DNA from: Petrotoga sp. UBA5851
GTDB taxonomy: Bacteria > Thermotogota > Thermotogae > Petrotogales > Petrotogaceae
Direction: 5' to 3'
DNA: 30,650 nt
Assembly: GCA_002431635.1 (NCBI GenBank)
Contig: DJGH01000039.1
Location: forward strand, 1 to 30,650
The notes beneath the pieces are model-generated. The model saw only the letters and a list, made by a program, of their open reading frames with translations. It had not been told where the DNA came from and did not search any database. The position numbers and the translations under genes are program-made. Positions 15,830-23,878 of the stretch are shown here, in pieces (position 1 is the first letter of the stretch; every line of letters begins with the position of its first letter).

Positions 15830-17406
15830 TTTTTCTCCATCTTTCTTATGGTGTCTACAAGGGCAGCAAAGAGAGGACCCGGATTTCCTACCTTGGACTT
15901 AAGTTCAGGATGATACTGTACACCTATAAAAAACGGATGGTCTTTAAGCTCCACAACTTCTACAAAATCTGAAATACCGCTCACCATAAGCTTTCCGGGT
16001 TCGTTTTTGTCTGCTGTGGTAAATATTTCCGCAAACCTTTCCATATTCACCTCAAATCTGTGCCTGTGCCGTTCAAAGATTCTTTCTTCACCATATATAT
16101 CGTATACTTTGGTGTTTTTGAAAAGCCTGGTTTCCTGAGAGCCAAGTCTCATGGTTCCTCCTAGCTTAAGAATCTTTTTTTGTTCTTCCATAATATCTAT
16201 GACCGGATACTTAGTATCAGGATCAAACTCTGTTGAATTGGCTCCTTCAAGTCCTGCGACATTCCTTGCATACTCAATAACCATTGTCTGTAATCCTAAA
16301 CAGATTCCGAGGATGGGAACTTTATTTTTCCTTGCATACTTGATGGCATTTATTTTACCTTCGGTTCCACGTTTTCCGAAACCTCCCGGAATGATGATTC
16401 CCTTGAACTGCTCAAGCATCCTTTTTACTTCGTCTTCACTTTTGTCCTCTAATAGTTCGGCATCTATGAGCTCAGGTTTCCTGGCACCGCAGAGAAAGAT
16501 GCTTTCCAGAATGCTTTTATAAGCATCGTCTGTTCCAAGATACTTTCCTATGAGAGCAATTTTTAGATCATCGAATACGCGTGGCGGATTCCATGAGAAC
16601 TCATCCGAAACATCTATTCTCAGTTTCTGTGAAATAAGCTTATGGATATTCAGGTTATGAAGTTTTTCCGGTACCTCATAAATGTTGCCTAGGTCAGGTA
16701 GGTTTATTACATATTCTTTTGCTACACCACCAAAAAGAGAAACTTTTTCCATACTCTGACGGTCAATTTCGCTCTCTGTCCTGACAACTATCATATCCGG
16801 CTGTATTCCTATTTTTCTCAGAGTCTGAATAGACTGCTGAGTGGGTTTGGTTTTAAACTCATTGGTAACCTTAAGGAAAGGAACATACGTTACATGGATA
16901 AACATAAAGTCTTCCCTGCCTGTTTCTACTGAAAGCTCTCTTACCGCTTCCAGAAAAATCTCTGCTTCGATATCACCGACAGTTCCTCCTATCTCTATGA
17001 TAAGAAGATCTGTGTCAATACTTTTAATATGGTTTTTTACTTCGTTTGTGACATGCGGAACCATCTGGACTGTGCCACCGAGAAACATTCCTTCACGCTC
17101 TTTTTCAATTACATGTTTATATATCTGTCCTGCGGTAATGTTGTTGCAGCGCTTCATGTTAATGCCTGAAAATCTCTCATAATGACCCAAGTCAAGATCA
17201 GCTTCGTATCCGTCATCGGTTACGAAAACTTCACCGTGCTGGTTGGGATTCATAGTTCCTGCATCAACGTTGAGATAAGGATCGATTTTTAAACTGCTTA
17301 CCTTTCTTCCGGCTTCCTTCATTATACGGGCGATCGAAGAAGATACCACCCCTTTTCCGATTCCGCTGAGAACCCCGCCGGATACAATAATGTACTTCTG
17401 CGCCAT
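15826..17406 (-). CDS. pyrG: CTP synthase
   Basis: 526 residues from the ATG at 17406 (MAQKYIIVSGG), chosen because AGGTG lies 6 bases upstream; a GTG three codons earlier sits inside that RBS. It converts UTP to CTP using ATP and glutamine. The N-terminal amidoligase domain has the P-loop SGGVLSGIGKG and the conserved KIDPYLNVDAGTMNPNQHGE segment. The C-terminal class I glutamine amidotransferase has the nucleophile Cys369 in GICLGLQ and the His-Glu pair in YHPE. The conserved RHRHRFEVN is present. It lies downstream of acpP, separated by a terminator, and is coupled to rsmA. Confidence 0.98.
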   Translation of the reverse strand: MAQKYIIVSGGVLSGIGKGVVSSSIARIMKEAGRKVSSLKIDPYLNVDAGTMNPNQHGEVFVTDDGYEADLDLGHYERFSGINMKRCNNITAGQIYKHVIEKEREGMFLGGTVQMVPHVTNEVKNHIKSIDTDLLIIEIGGTVGDIEAEIFLEAVRELSVETGREDFMFIHVTYVPFLKVTNEFKTKPTQQSIQTLRKIGIQPDMIVVRTESEIDRQSMEKVSLFGGVAKEYVINLPDLGNIYEVPEKLHNLNIHKLISQKLRIDVSDEFSWNPPRVFDDLKIALIGKYLGTDDAYKSILESIFLCGARKPELIDAELLEDKSEDEVKRMLEQFKGIIIPGGFGKRGTEGKINAIKYARKNKVPILGICLGLQTMVIEYARNVAGLEGANSTEFDPDTKYPVIDIMEEQKKILKLGGTMRLGSQETRLFKNTKVYDIYGEERIFERHRHRFEVNMERFAEIFTTADKNEPGKLMVSGISDFVEVVELKDHPFFIGVQYHPELKSKVGNPGPLFAALVDTIRKMEKK

Positions 17407-17453
17407 ACTTTTCACCTCGTGTTTATTATGCCTTATGGTGGTCCGAAAAATTT

Positions 17454-17483
17454 AAAATAAAAAAGGGGAGCAAGGCTCCCCCG
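17454..17483 (-). terminator. acpP terminator
   Basis: Minus strand GGGGAGC (17481-17475), loop CTT, GCTCCCC (17471-17465), then TTTTTTATTTT. It lies 10 bases after the acpP stop. Confidence 0.93.
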
Positions 17484-17492
17484 AATTCTCGG

Positions 17493-17747
17493 TTATTCTT
17501 CGTCGATGTCCAGTTTTTCTGCAATCGCCTGAACTACATCTTCCACAGTCTTTATTCCTTCAAGTTCCTCATCTTCGATGGTTATTCCAAGCTCGGATTC
17601 TATAGCCATCGTAAGATCAACCAGTTCAAGTGAATCAGCGTCAAGATCATCTATGAACGAGGCGTCAAGGGTGACATCAGCCTCATCAACGTTTAGTGTC
17701 TCCACAACGATATCTTTAACCTTTGTAAAAAGTTCTTCTCTTGTCAT
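17493..17747 (-). CDS. acpP: Acyl carrier protein
   Basis: 84 residues, acidic. It carries growing acyl chains in fatty-acid synthesis on a 4'-phosphopantetheine attached to Ser39 in the motif DADSLELVDL. The four-helix ACP pattern is complete (helix I VKDIVVETLNV, helix II after DSLE, helix III GIKTVEDVVQAIAEKL). GGGAGG lies 10 bases before the ATG. It stands alone, with a consensus promoter upstream and a strong terminator downstream. No fab genes are next to it here, unlike the common fabD-fabG-acpP-fabF order. Confidence 0.97.
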   Translation of the reverse strand: MTREELFTKVKDIVVETLNVDEADVTLDASFIDDLDADSLELVDLTMAIESELGITIEDEELEGIKTVEDVVQAIAEKLDIDEE

Positions 17748-17820
17748 AACGTTCAGCCTCCCAAAAAACTGCTTTTGTTGTTAAAAAACCGATCTTAATT
17801 TTTAATCCAAATTCTACTTA

Positions 17821-17849
17821 ATTATATTTATTCTTTTTTGGTTTGTCAA
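17821..17849 (-). promoter_or_regulatory. Perfect-consensus sigma70 promoter of acpP
   Basis: Minus strand TTGACA (17849-17844), 17-base spacer, TATAAT (17826-17821). The start is predicted near 17814, giving a leader of about 65 bases before acpP. Confidence 0.9.
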
Positions 17850-17919
17850 GTATGAATCCTACAGATAAGTAAAATTTTTATAAATTTAAAAGCTGAATAT
17901 ATGAACAAGATTTTTTTGT

Positions 17920-19161
17920 TTAGAAACCTACTCCGATATCTACCCTAAAGGCCATATTATTGGTATTCATAAGCATATCGAAGTTTCGGCTTCTGCTTGA
18001 AACCTGTGCATAAAGCTGTACGAGATAAATATCTATTCCCATTCCGGCCGAAGCTTTCCAGCTGTTGTTAATGCTTTCCAATCCAACATTGAACGGAAGT
18101 ATCCATAACAGATTACCCTGTGCGTTTACTCCCCAGTCAACTCTGGAGTCATTGAAATAATACTGAATGTAAGGTATCCAATCCAGAATAAATGGCAGTC
18201 TTATGAATGCAGACATGTTAAGTGGAGCATCGGCAAGTATCGGTTCGTAAAGTACAGTTTCATCAGTTTTTATAACAGGATCAGAAATATCAACCTTTCC
18301 TCCGAAAAGAGGATTATTATAAGATACTGTCGCGGTAGCTGTTACATTATTTTTTCTGTCAAGTTTAGCAGGAACAAGAGTTATATTATTCAAAGAAACT
18401 CCTAGGAAAGGCTTTCTGTTTTCTCCGGTGACAAAACCGATATCAAGTTTCTGACCTGCTTTGTTACGGAACTCGTGCTGGATATCCTCTGCTGAAAAGT
18501 TCTTAAGCTGAGAGTACGAAAAAGGACTTACGTATGAGAAGTCTCCAGTCAGGGTTGCAGCCATAGTGCTGTTCTGTGAATTGGTATCAAATTTGAAGTT
18601 GTAAACAGAGTTCTGAGACTTTGCAATAGGCATGAAGTAACCGTACTTTACTCCCAATGCAAAGCTGTCGCTTCTTAATGCACCGTATGCGCCGGCATCT
18701 ATGTATAAATCGCCGAAGATCTGAGATGATGCAGTATAAGTTTCATTTATTTTATTGCCGTTTGCAATTAGATCTATCAGTTTGTTAGGAACGCTCAGAT
18801 CCATACTTCCTTTAAGGTAAGCATAAGTTCCCAGTCCAAGGGGCCAGAAATGTATACTGGCATGTGCACCGGTTTCTGTCAGAGCAAAAAGTGAAAGATC
18901 ATTTCCGTTCAATGAAGTGTAAAGATCGTTAAAATCAATAGTATAGACACTGTTGGGTGGCATTGCATCCCGAATGATGTCTGGCAAAGCCTTGTAATTC
19001 TGGTCAATACTAATTTCAGGCGATACTCCGACTTCAATAAAACCTCTGCTCCTGAAACTCATAAGAGCAGGATTCAGGTCATTTTCCCATGAACTGAAAG
19101 GGTTTGCCATAAAAACAACTGCAATCATTACAACCGTAAACACTAAGAGAAGTTTTTTCAT
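17920..19161 (-). CDS. Outer-membrane barrel protein, DUF5723-like
   Basis: 413 residues. Signal peptide 1-19 (cleaved after FMA), then NPFSSWENDLNPALMSFRS. This Asn-Pro-Ala opening is seen in DUF5723 and related outer-membrane families. The body is a series of amphipathic strands with tight turns (GVKYGYFMPIA, DLYIDAGAYGAL, IDIYLVQLYAQVSS) and it ends in Phe (VDIGVGF). About 14-16 strands seem possible by eye. It is 42 bases downstream of the large lipoprotein gene with its own RBS (AGAGGTG) and no terminator between, so the two are co-transcribed and probably act together. Substrate or role unknown. The DUF5723 label is from pattern memory. Confidence 0.68.
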   Translation of the reverse strand: MKKLLLVFTVVMIAVVFMANPFSSWENDLNPALMSFRSRGFIEVGVSPEISIDQNYKALPDIIRDAMPPNSVYTIDFNDLYTSLNGNDLSLFALTETGAHASIHFWPLGLGTYAYLKGSMDLSVPNKLIDLIANGNKINETYTASSQIFGDLYIDAGAYGALRSDSFALGVKYGYFMPIAKSQNSVYNFKFDTNSQNSTMAATLTGDFSYVSPFSYSQLKNFSAEDIQHEFRNKAGQKLDIGFVTGENRKPFLGVSLNNITLVPAKLDRKNNVTATATVSYNNPLFGGKVDISDPVIKTDETVLYEPILADAPLNMSAFIRLPFILDWIPYIQYYFNDSRVDWGVNAQGNLLWILPFNVGLESINNSWKASAGMGIDIYLVQLYAQVSSRSRNFDMLMNTNNMAFRVDIGVGF

Positions 19162-19203
19162 ATCCGCACCTCTTTATAAGATTTATATTTATGCTGTTTA
19201 TTT

Positions 19204-21939
19204 TCAGTCTATGTTCAAAGGCAGTACAATATCTGTTCCTAAAAGCGCCCAGAATTTCAGGTCGATCTTTCCTTCTCCATTAATACTATAATAGGTATTT
19301 TCAGGTGTTCTTGGAATTACCACTCTTATCTTCACAGTATAAGGATTAGCTTCAAGAATCTGTGTAACCAGATCGCTAAGATCTGCCACAGGGTTGCTTT
19401 CTCCTCTTTCTACTACAATCTGTTTTATTAAAGTCTCATTGTCGTCATTAGTCAGAACCTGTATTTTTGCGTTCATTCCAAGAGTATTGTTAAGATCAAA
19501 GTTGAGCTTGAGCTCTTTTACCTTGGAGAGAATGCTGTTCATGGTTTTTTCTTTTTCTGAGTCTGTCCTGCCCAGTATATCTTCGGTTAAGACTATGTCA
19601 TCAGTTATAGTGGCATCCTGTGTGACTTCAAACTCCATCGGTATACTCATTGAAAGCCCTGCCTTTATCTTCTGTCCGGCAGCTATATCAAAAGATTCCG
19701 AAGTTTTTATCTTATATCCTATTTCCAGATTTTTCGGAAGGTCGTTTATTATGTCTTTAAGAAGCAGAGGTGTACTCTGTTCGTTTCCAAGTGCAATCTG
19801 GCTGTTTAGAAGGGTTACATGCTTACTTTCGTTTGTACGTCCGCTTGTATAAGTAGCATCAAGCGTAAGATCTACATTCTGCTGTTGGGCAGTATCCATA
19901 GAAGTAGTTATGGATGCAGGTATATCTTTTATAAGAATGTTTTTAAGAAGCTCAACAGTACTCAGATCAATGCCTGTATCTGTTATTAATCCACTATTCT
20001 GAACATTTTTGACATTTATATTGTCTATGACAATTCCGGTAACGTTAACTGTTGCATCAAGAGTATATTCCTGACCTGTCATTATGTCAGTTAATGTAAG
20101 CCTGTCATTGATATATCCTTGAGGTGCCGCAGAGAAATGGACATCAAAGTTGTCTATTTCCGAAATAGGGATGGTTTTACCGGCAAGATCTATAGTCCAA
20201 GTTTCGGTGGCATCTCTGGTAAATGTTTTGAAAGCATAGGCTATCAGTCCGTTCATTGTTATCGAAGCGTCCATGCTTAACGGCAGACCGTTCTGTACAG
20301 TTATCTCAATTGAACCACTCTTAAGTTTTATAGAGTTTACCATATCTTTGACATTCTGAGCTATTGCAACATTTTCATCTATCTTCTTAGCCAGACCTGC
20401 CTGAGAAATCTCTGCCTGCGAAAATCCGATGTTTTCAAATTGAGGATTGACAGAAGGTGTTGAAGAAACGATATTTGAAAGACTTATCTTGGATACTGTG
20501 AACGATATATCAGAAGTTATACTCTTACCTGAGAGGTCTGCCACAATATTGCCTTGTGAATCTATGGAAAGAGGTACCTTCGACGAGGCATCCTCACCCA
20601 TTGAGACTTCACCGGTTACACCATTCACAGAAACCCCCGATGGAAGAATTTTTATAAGGCTTGAGGCCTTGAAAGTACCAGTTCCAAGTGCTTCTGGTTT
20701 TGTCACAGTTTCATTCAGAGCAAGTTTTGCATCCTTTACTGCAGTTAAAGCTATGTTTGGTGTGAACGAAGATTCAATCTTTGTTTCGGAATTAAATGCT
20801 AAACAAGCATTCACGCCTGACATGGTTATCGTAGCTTCAATTCTAAGATCAGATGTAGTTAAATCCTTGTTTGATAAGTCAAGCTGCAAGGGAAAGGATG
20901 TTACGTCAGTTGCTGAGACAAGCACTTTGCTGTTCTGCTTAACAATAATATTAAACTTTTTGGATACTCCGGTCCATTCGGAGGGAGTTGAAAGATCAAT
21001 AGTTAAATTTCCGTTTACGGTACATGTTGCATAAGCATCGGACGCCACACCGAGCTTAAAGTATTTCGTTTGATTGCGGATATTTTCAAAATCTAAGCCG
21101 GTGGCTGCTTTAATACTTGCAGTCTCAAAGTCAAAGCTTATATCTATACTGGTATCTCTTGCAACTCCGGTATTTGAATAGGTTATTGATGAAAGCTGAA
21201 TCTGAAGATCGCTAGCATCCATAGTCAGGTTACCAAGGTCTAGAGTGAAGGTCTTCTCGAGTCCGTCTGCAATATTCTGATAGCTGAACATGGGTACTAT
21301 GATTGAGCCTTTGTTAATGACTTTAAGCATTACATAAAGCTCATCGCTAGTATTTAAAGGAGCTACAAGCTTTAACTTAATATTAAGTCTACCTGAATAA
21401 AAAGTAGCTGTATCAAAAGAATCAATCCCTGTCACTGGAAGTGATATATCAGGAATTGAACCGCCTCCGTTTGGAATAAAGACAGGCTGGGATATCGAAG
21501 GTATTGTAACAGATGATGGAAGATCCATACGATCCATTTCTTCAGAAAGGTCAAGGGATGAAGCTGAAATAGAAGGAAGTTCCAGATTGATAGGATTAAA
21601 AGGAGGTATCGACGGAACGGAAAAACCGGCACTTATTGTCTGGTTTACCTGCCCAAAATCAATCTCGCTGCTATTGAACAATTCATTGGTATCAAGGTCT
21701 ATAAGATCTTTTGAAAAACCTATGGTAATGGGGTTTTTTGAAGTTACTGTGGCCTGGGGCAGTGAATCGGTAATACTTTTTTCTATATCTTTCAAATATC
21801 CTGAAAATTCAACCGATGTTGCTCCCGCAGGAATACTCAGGGTTGGCTTCGCCTTTATTTCCAAAGTTTTTATATTGCAGGACGAAAGCGCAAAAATAAA
21901 CAGTAATGCAAGCAGTGAAAGGAAAACCGTCTTTTTCAT
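19204..21939 (-). CDS. Large multi-domain lipoprotein
   Basis: 911 residues from the MKKTVF start at 21939 (GGAGGTGGATT upstream); an 18-codon 5' extension has no RBS. Lipobox L-S-S-C with Cys21. No catalytic motif seen. The chain is Ser/Thr/Asp-rich and beta-rich, with recurring strand blocks of the form T-hydrophobic-D-L-S/G-N/K. Recurrent phrases such as L-D-L-S-N-K-D-L-T-T-S-D-L and L-D-L-G-N-L-T-M-D-A-S-D-L suggest tandem Ig-like beta-sandwich domains. There is a Pro/Ser/Ile-rich linker at about 100-165. The second gene of the operon is an outer-membrane barrel. Together they look like a surface lipoprotein and its barrel partner, or a large periplasmic lipoprotein supporting the barrel. 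I do not recognise the family. Confidence 0.7.
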   Translation of the reverse strand: MKKTVFLSLLALLFIFALSSCNIKTLEIKAKPTLSIPAGATSVEFSGYLKDIEKSITDSLPQATVTSKNPITIGFSKDLIDLDTNELFNSSEIDFGQVNQTISAGFSVPSIPPFNPINLELPSISASSLDLSEEMDRMDLPSSVTIPSISQPVFIPNGGGSIPDISLPVTGIDSFDTATFYSGRLNIKLKLVAPLNTSDELYVMLKVINKGSIIVPMFSYQNIADGLEKTFTLDLGNLTMDASDLQIQLSSITYSNTGVARDTSIDISFDFETASIKAATGLDFENIRNQTKYFKLGVASDAYATCTVNGNLTIDLSTPSEWTGVSKKFNIIVKQNSKVLVSATDVTSFPLQLDLSNKDLTTSDLRIEATITMSGVNACLAFNSETKIESSFTPNIALTAVKDAKLALNETVTKPEALGTGTFKASSLIKILPSGVSVNGVTGEVSMGEDASSKVPLSIDSQGNIVADLSGKSITSDISFTVSKISLSNIVSSTPSVNPQFENIGFSQAEISQAGLAKKIDENVAIAQNVKDMVNSIKLKSGSIEITVQNGLPLSMDASITMNGLIAYAFKTFTRDATETWTIDLAGKTIPISEIDNFDVHFSAAPQGYINDRLTLTDIMTGQEYTLDATVNVTGIVIDNINVKNVQNSGLITDTGIDLSTVELLKNILIKDIPASITTSMDTAQQQNVDLTLDATYTSGRTNESKHVTLLNSQIALGNEQSTPLLLKDIINDLPKNLEIGYKIKTSESFDIAAGQKIKAGLSMSIPMEFEVTQDATITDDIVLTEDILGRTDSEKEKTMNSILSKVKELKLNFDLNNTLGMNAKIQVLTNDDNETLIKQIVVERGESNPVADLSDLVTQILEANPYTVKIRVVIPRTPENTYYSINGEGKIDLKFWALLGTDIVLPLNID

Positions 21940-22007
21940 AATCCACCTCCAGAGTTTTTTGCAAAAAAATAATAAGTTATTTGTTAATAACAATTATCAT
22001 TAATATA

Positions 22008-22016
22008 ATTATATCA
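22008..22016 (-). promoter_or_regulatory. Extended -10 promoter of the lipoprotein/barrel operon
   Basis: Minus strand TGATATAAT (TGn plus TATAAT at 22013-22008). The leader to 21939 is about 60 bases, AT-rich, with a small hairpin (GTTATT/AATAAC, 21976-21991). Confidence 0.55.
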
Positions 22017-22137
22017 TGTTAACAAACACTTTTTAAACTTTTTAGGCAGCCTATGCTTCGAGTCATCATTGAATAATACCCGCTTGTCAGGATTTTATTG
22101 TATAATCTGTATATAATTATCTTAAGGGGGCATGTTT

Positions 22138-23580
22138 ATGATATGCTATGAACTTTATTTACGTTCCTTCTTTGACGGAAATACTGATGGAATTGGAGAT
22201 TTAGATGGTATGGAGCGTAAGCTGGATTATCTTATTGATCTGGGTATAGACTGTGTATGGCTTTTGCCTATAATGAGTTCGCCTGCGTTTCACGGCTATA
22301 CTATATCGGATTTTAAGAGCATCAACAGCCTTTACGGAGACTTTGATGACCTGGATAAATTACTTTCTTCAGCTCACAGGAAAGGTATAAAGATAGTTCT
22401 TGATATTCCTGTAAACCATGTTTCTGTTTGCCATGAATGGTTTATCCATGCTTTGCAGGGTGAAAAAGAATATGAAGAATTTTTCACATGGGCAGATAAG
22501 AAAACGGATATAAATGAGCTTCGTCATTGGGGAAATGCTAGGATATGGCATAACATAGACAAAAGATATTTTTACGGTCTTTTTGGTCCCGGCTCACCGG
22601 ATCTTAACTTTGAAAATCCTTTGGTTGTGGAAAAGATAAAAGAAGTTTTTTCTTTCTGGCTTGGAAAAGGATTTGACGGATTCAGACTTGATGCTGCCAA
22701 GCATATCTTTGATTACAATACCGTAAAGATGAGGTTTGAATACCAGCATGATAAAAATATAGCATTCTGGAAAGAAATGCGCAAACACATACTGCAAATA
22801 AATAAAGAAGCAGTTATTATAAGTGAAGTGTGGGACAGTCCGGAGATTGTAAAAAAATATGAAGGACTTTTTGAAATAGGCTTCAACTTTCCTTTTTCTT
22901 ATAGTATAAAAGATTCTGTGAAACATACTGATGCTTCTTTTCTTGCCGATGAAATGGAAAAAAATCTTTCCTCATACTTCATTGATGATCCGGTTGTAAC
23001 AAAATCTGGCAACTTTCTTACTAACCATGATATGACAAGACTTTACAGTGAATTAGGGAGTATAAAGGATGTAAGGTTTGCTTTTTCCATCCTTTTTACA
23101 CTTCCGGGAATACCTTTTATATATTACGGTGAAGAACTGGCAATGCAGGGAAAACTTAAAAACGTAGATTTTACGGAGGATTCTGAAGAACCGATACAGT
23201 GGTATGAGCTTGGATACGGTTACGGCCAGACTGAATGGAAAGGATTCAAGTTTAACCCCGTTGGCACAGGCAGATCAGTTCAGGCACAATCACATGACAA
23301 GAACTCATTTTTATCTTTCGTTAAAAAACTTATACTTTTTAGAAAAGAAAATATATGGATTGAAAACGCAAAGATTCAGATACTTGGCAAATCGAAAAAA
23401 AGTCTTTCCATAAAGCTTTCTTACCAGGACAAAGAGGCGTTGGTAATTTACAATTTTTCTTCGCTAAAAAGAGTTCTTTGCGAGGAAAATTCTAATATCT
23501 TTTATATCAACAACTTTCAAAGAAAAGGAAAAGAAGTTATTCTTGGCCCAAAATCTGTTCTTGTAATCATAAGAAAGTAA
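22138..23580 (+). CDS. Cytoplasmic GH13 alpha-glucosidase/amylase-type glycosidase
   Basis: 480 residues. I place the start at the second ATG (22138): AAGGGGG ends 7 bases before it, but only 1 base before the ATG at 22132. There is no signal peptide. All four GH13 regions are present: DIPVNH, GFRLDAAKH with nucleophile Asp185, ISEVWD with acid/base Glu230, and FLTNHD with Asp298. The opening YELYLRSFFDGNTDGIGDLDG matches oligosaccharide-acting members such as oligo-1,6-glucosidases and trehalose-type hydrolases. A C-terminal beta domain follows (about 400-480). It probably hydrolyses imported short alpha-glucans. No sugar transporter or regulator is adjacent. The exact linkage specificity cannot be read from this sequence. 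Confidence 0.93.
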   Translation: MICYELYLRSFFDGNTDGIGDLDGMERKLDYLIDLGIDCVWLLPIMSSPAFHGYTISDFKSINSLYGDFDDLDKLLSSAHRKGIKIVLDIPVNHVSVCHEWFIHALQGEKEYEEFFTWADKKTDINELRHWGNARIWHNIDKRYFYGLFGPGSPDLNFENPLVVEKIKEVFSFWLGKGFDGFRLDAAKHIFDYNTVKMRFEYQHDKNIAFWKEMRKHILQINKEAVIISEVWDSPEIVKKYEGLFEIGFNFPFSYSIKDSVKHTDASFLADEMEKNLSSYFIDDPVVTKSGNFLTNHDMTRLYSELGSIKDVRFAFSILFTLPGIPFIYYGEELAMQGKLKNVDFTEDSEEPIQWYELGYGYGQTEWKGFKFNPVGTGRSVQAQSHDKNSFLSFVKKLILFRKENIWIENAKIQILGKSKKSLSIKLSYQDKEALVIYNFSSLKRVLCEENSNIFYINNFQRKGKEVILGPKSVLVIIRK

Positions 23581-23588
23581 TAGTTTTA

Positions 23589-23652
23589 ACTCCTTCCTTC
23601 AAAGGAGGAGTAGATCTCCCCTTCAGGGGAGTACAGCGTAGCCGGGAGGGAT
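23589..23652 (+). repeat. REP-like palindromic element, copy 1
   Basis: Two adjacent hairpins. ACTCC-t-TCCTT/AAGGA-GGAGT (23589-23611) has one bulged base; CTCCCC, loop TTCA, GGGGAG (23616-23631) is perfect. They are followed by a GTACAGCGTAGCC segment and a GGGAGGG arm. There is no T-run, so it is not a standard terminator. A second element with the same order of parts ends the window. This is the architecture of RAYT/IS200-associated REP-type repeats. Confidence 0.55.
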
Positions 23653-23878
23653 GCTTTTATGTGCACGTACATTCAGAGAAGAACTTAAAAGATCTGCTGT
23701 CTGTTTTGTTGGATATTTATACTCGTGTAACGTAGATATTTCAGACCCTATTGGTATTCGTGACTGACAGATAACAAAATTTCAATAACAACACAAAAAA
23801 TGGCAGGAGTTGACTCCTGCCAATGGTTTTTTAAAAGCATTAATTTTTATGGTTACTCTTTTCAAGAGTTCAGACGGA
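23653..23878. other. Intergenic stretch, no gene seen before the terminator
   Basis: Between the repeat and the phosphatase gene I see only a 38-codon open frame (rejected) and the terminator at 23795-23822. Base composition is ordinary and no RNA structure stands out. Confidence 0.5.
23795..23828. terminator. Phosphatase-gene terminator
   Basis: Stem TGGCAGGAGT / ACTCCTGCCA (23801-23822), 10 bp with a 2-base centre. On the minus strand it is followed by TTTTTT (23800-23795), so it ends the phosphatase transcript. Confidence 0.9.

Noticed and set aside
20447..21034. 195-codon plus-strand frame inside the large lipoprotein gene
   Set aside because: It is opposite a lipoprotein frame with a good RBS and signal peptide; it is low-complexity and has no RBS.
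21940..21993. 18-codon N-terminal extension of the large lipoprotein
   Set aside because: It would bury the signal peptide and includes the RBS of the real start.
23651..23767. 38-codon open frame after a GGGAGGG that could act as RBS
   Set aside because: The GGGAGGG is the right arm of the REP-like element, the peptide has no recognisable pattern, and the frame is within chance length.
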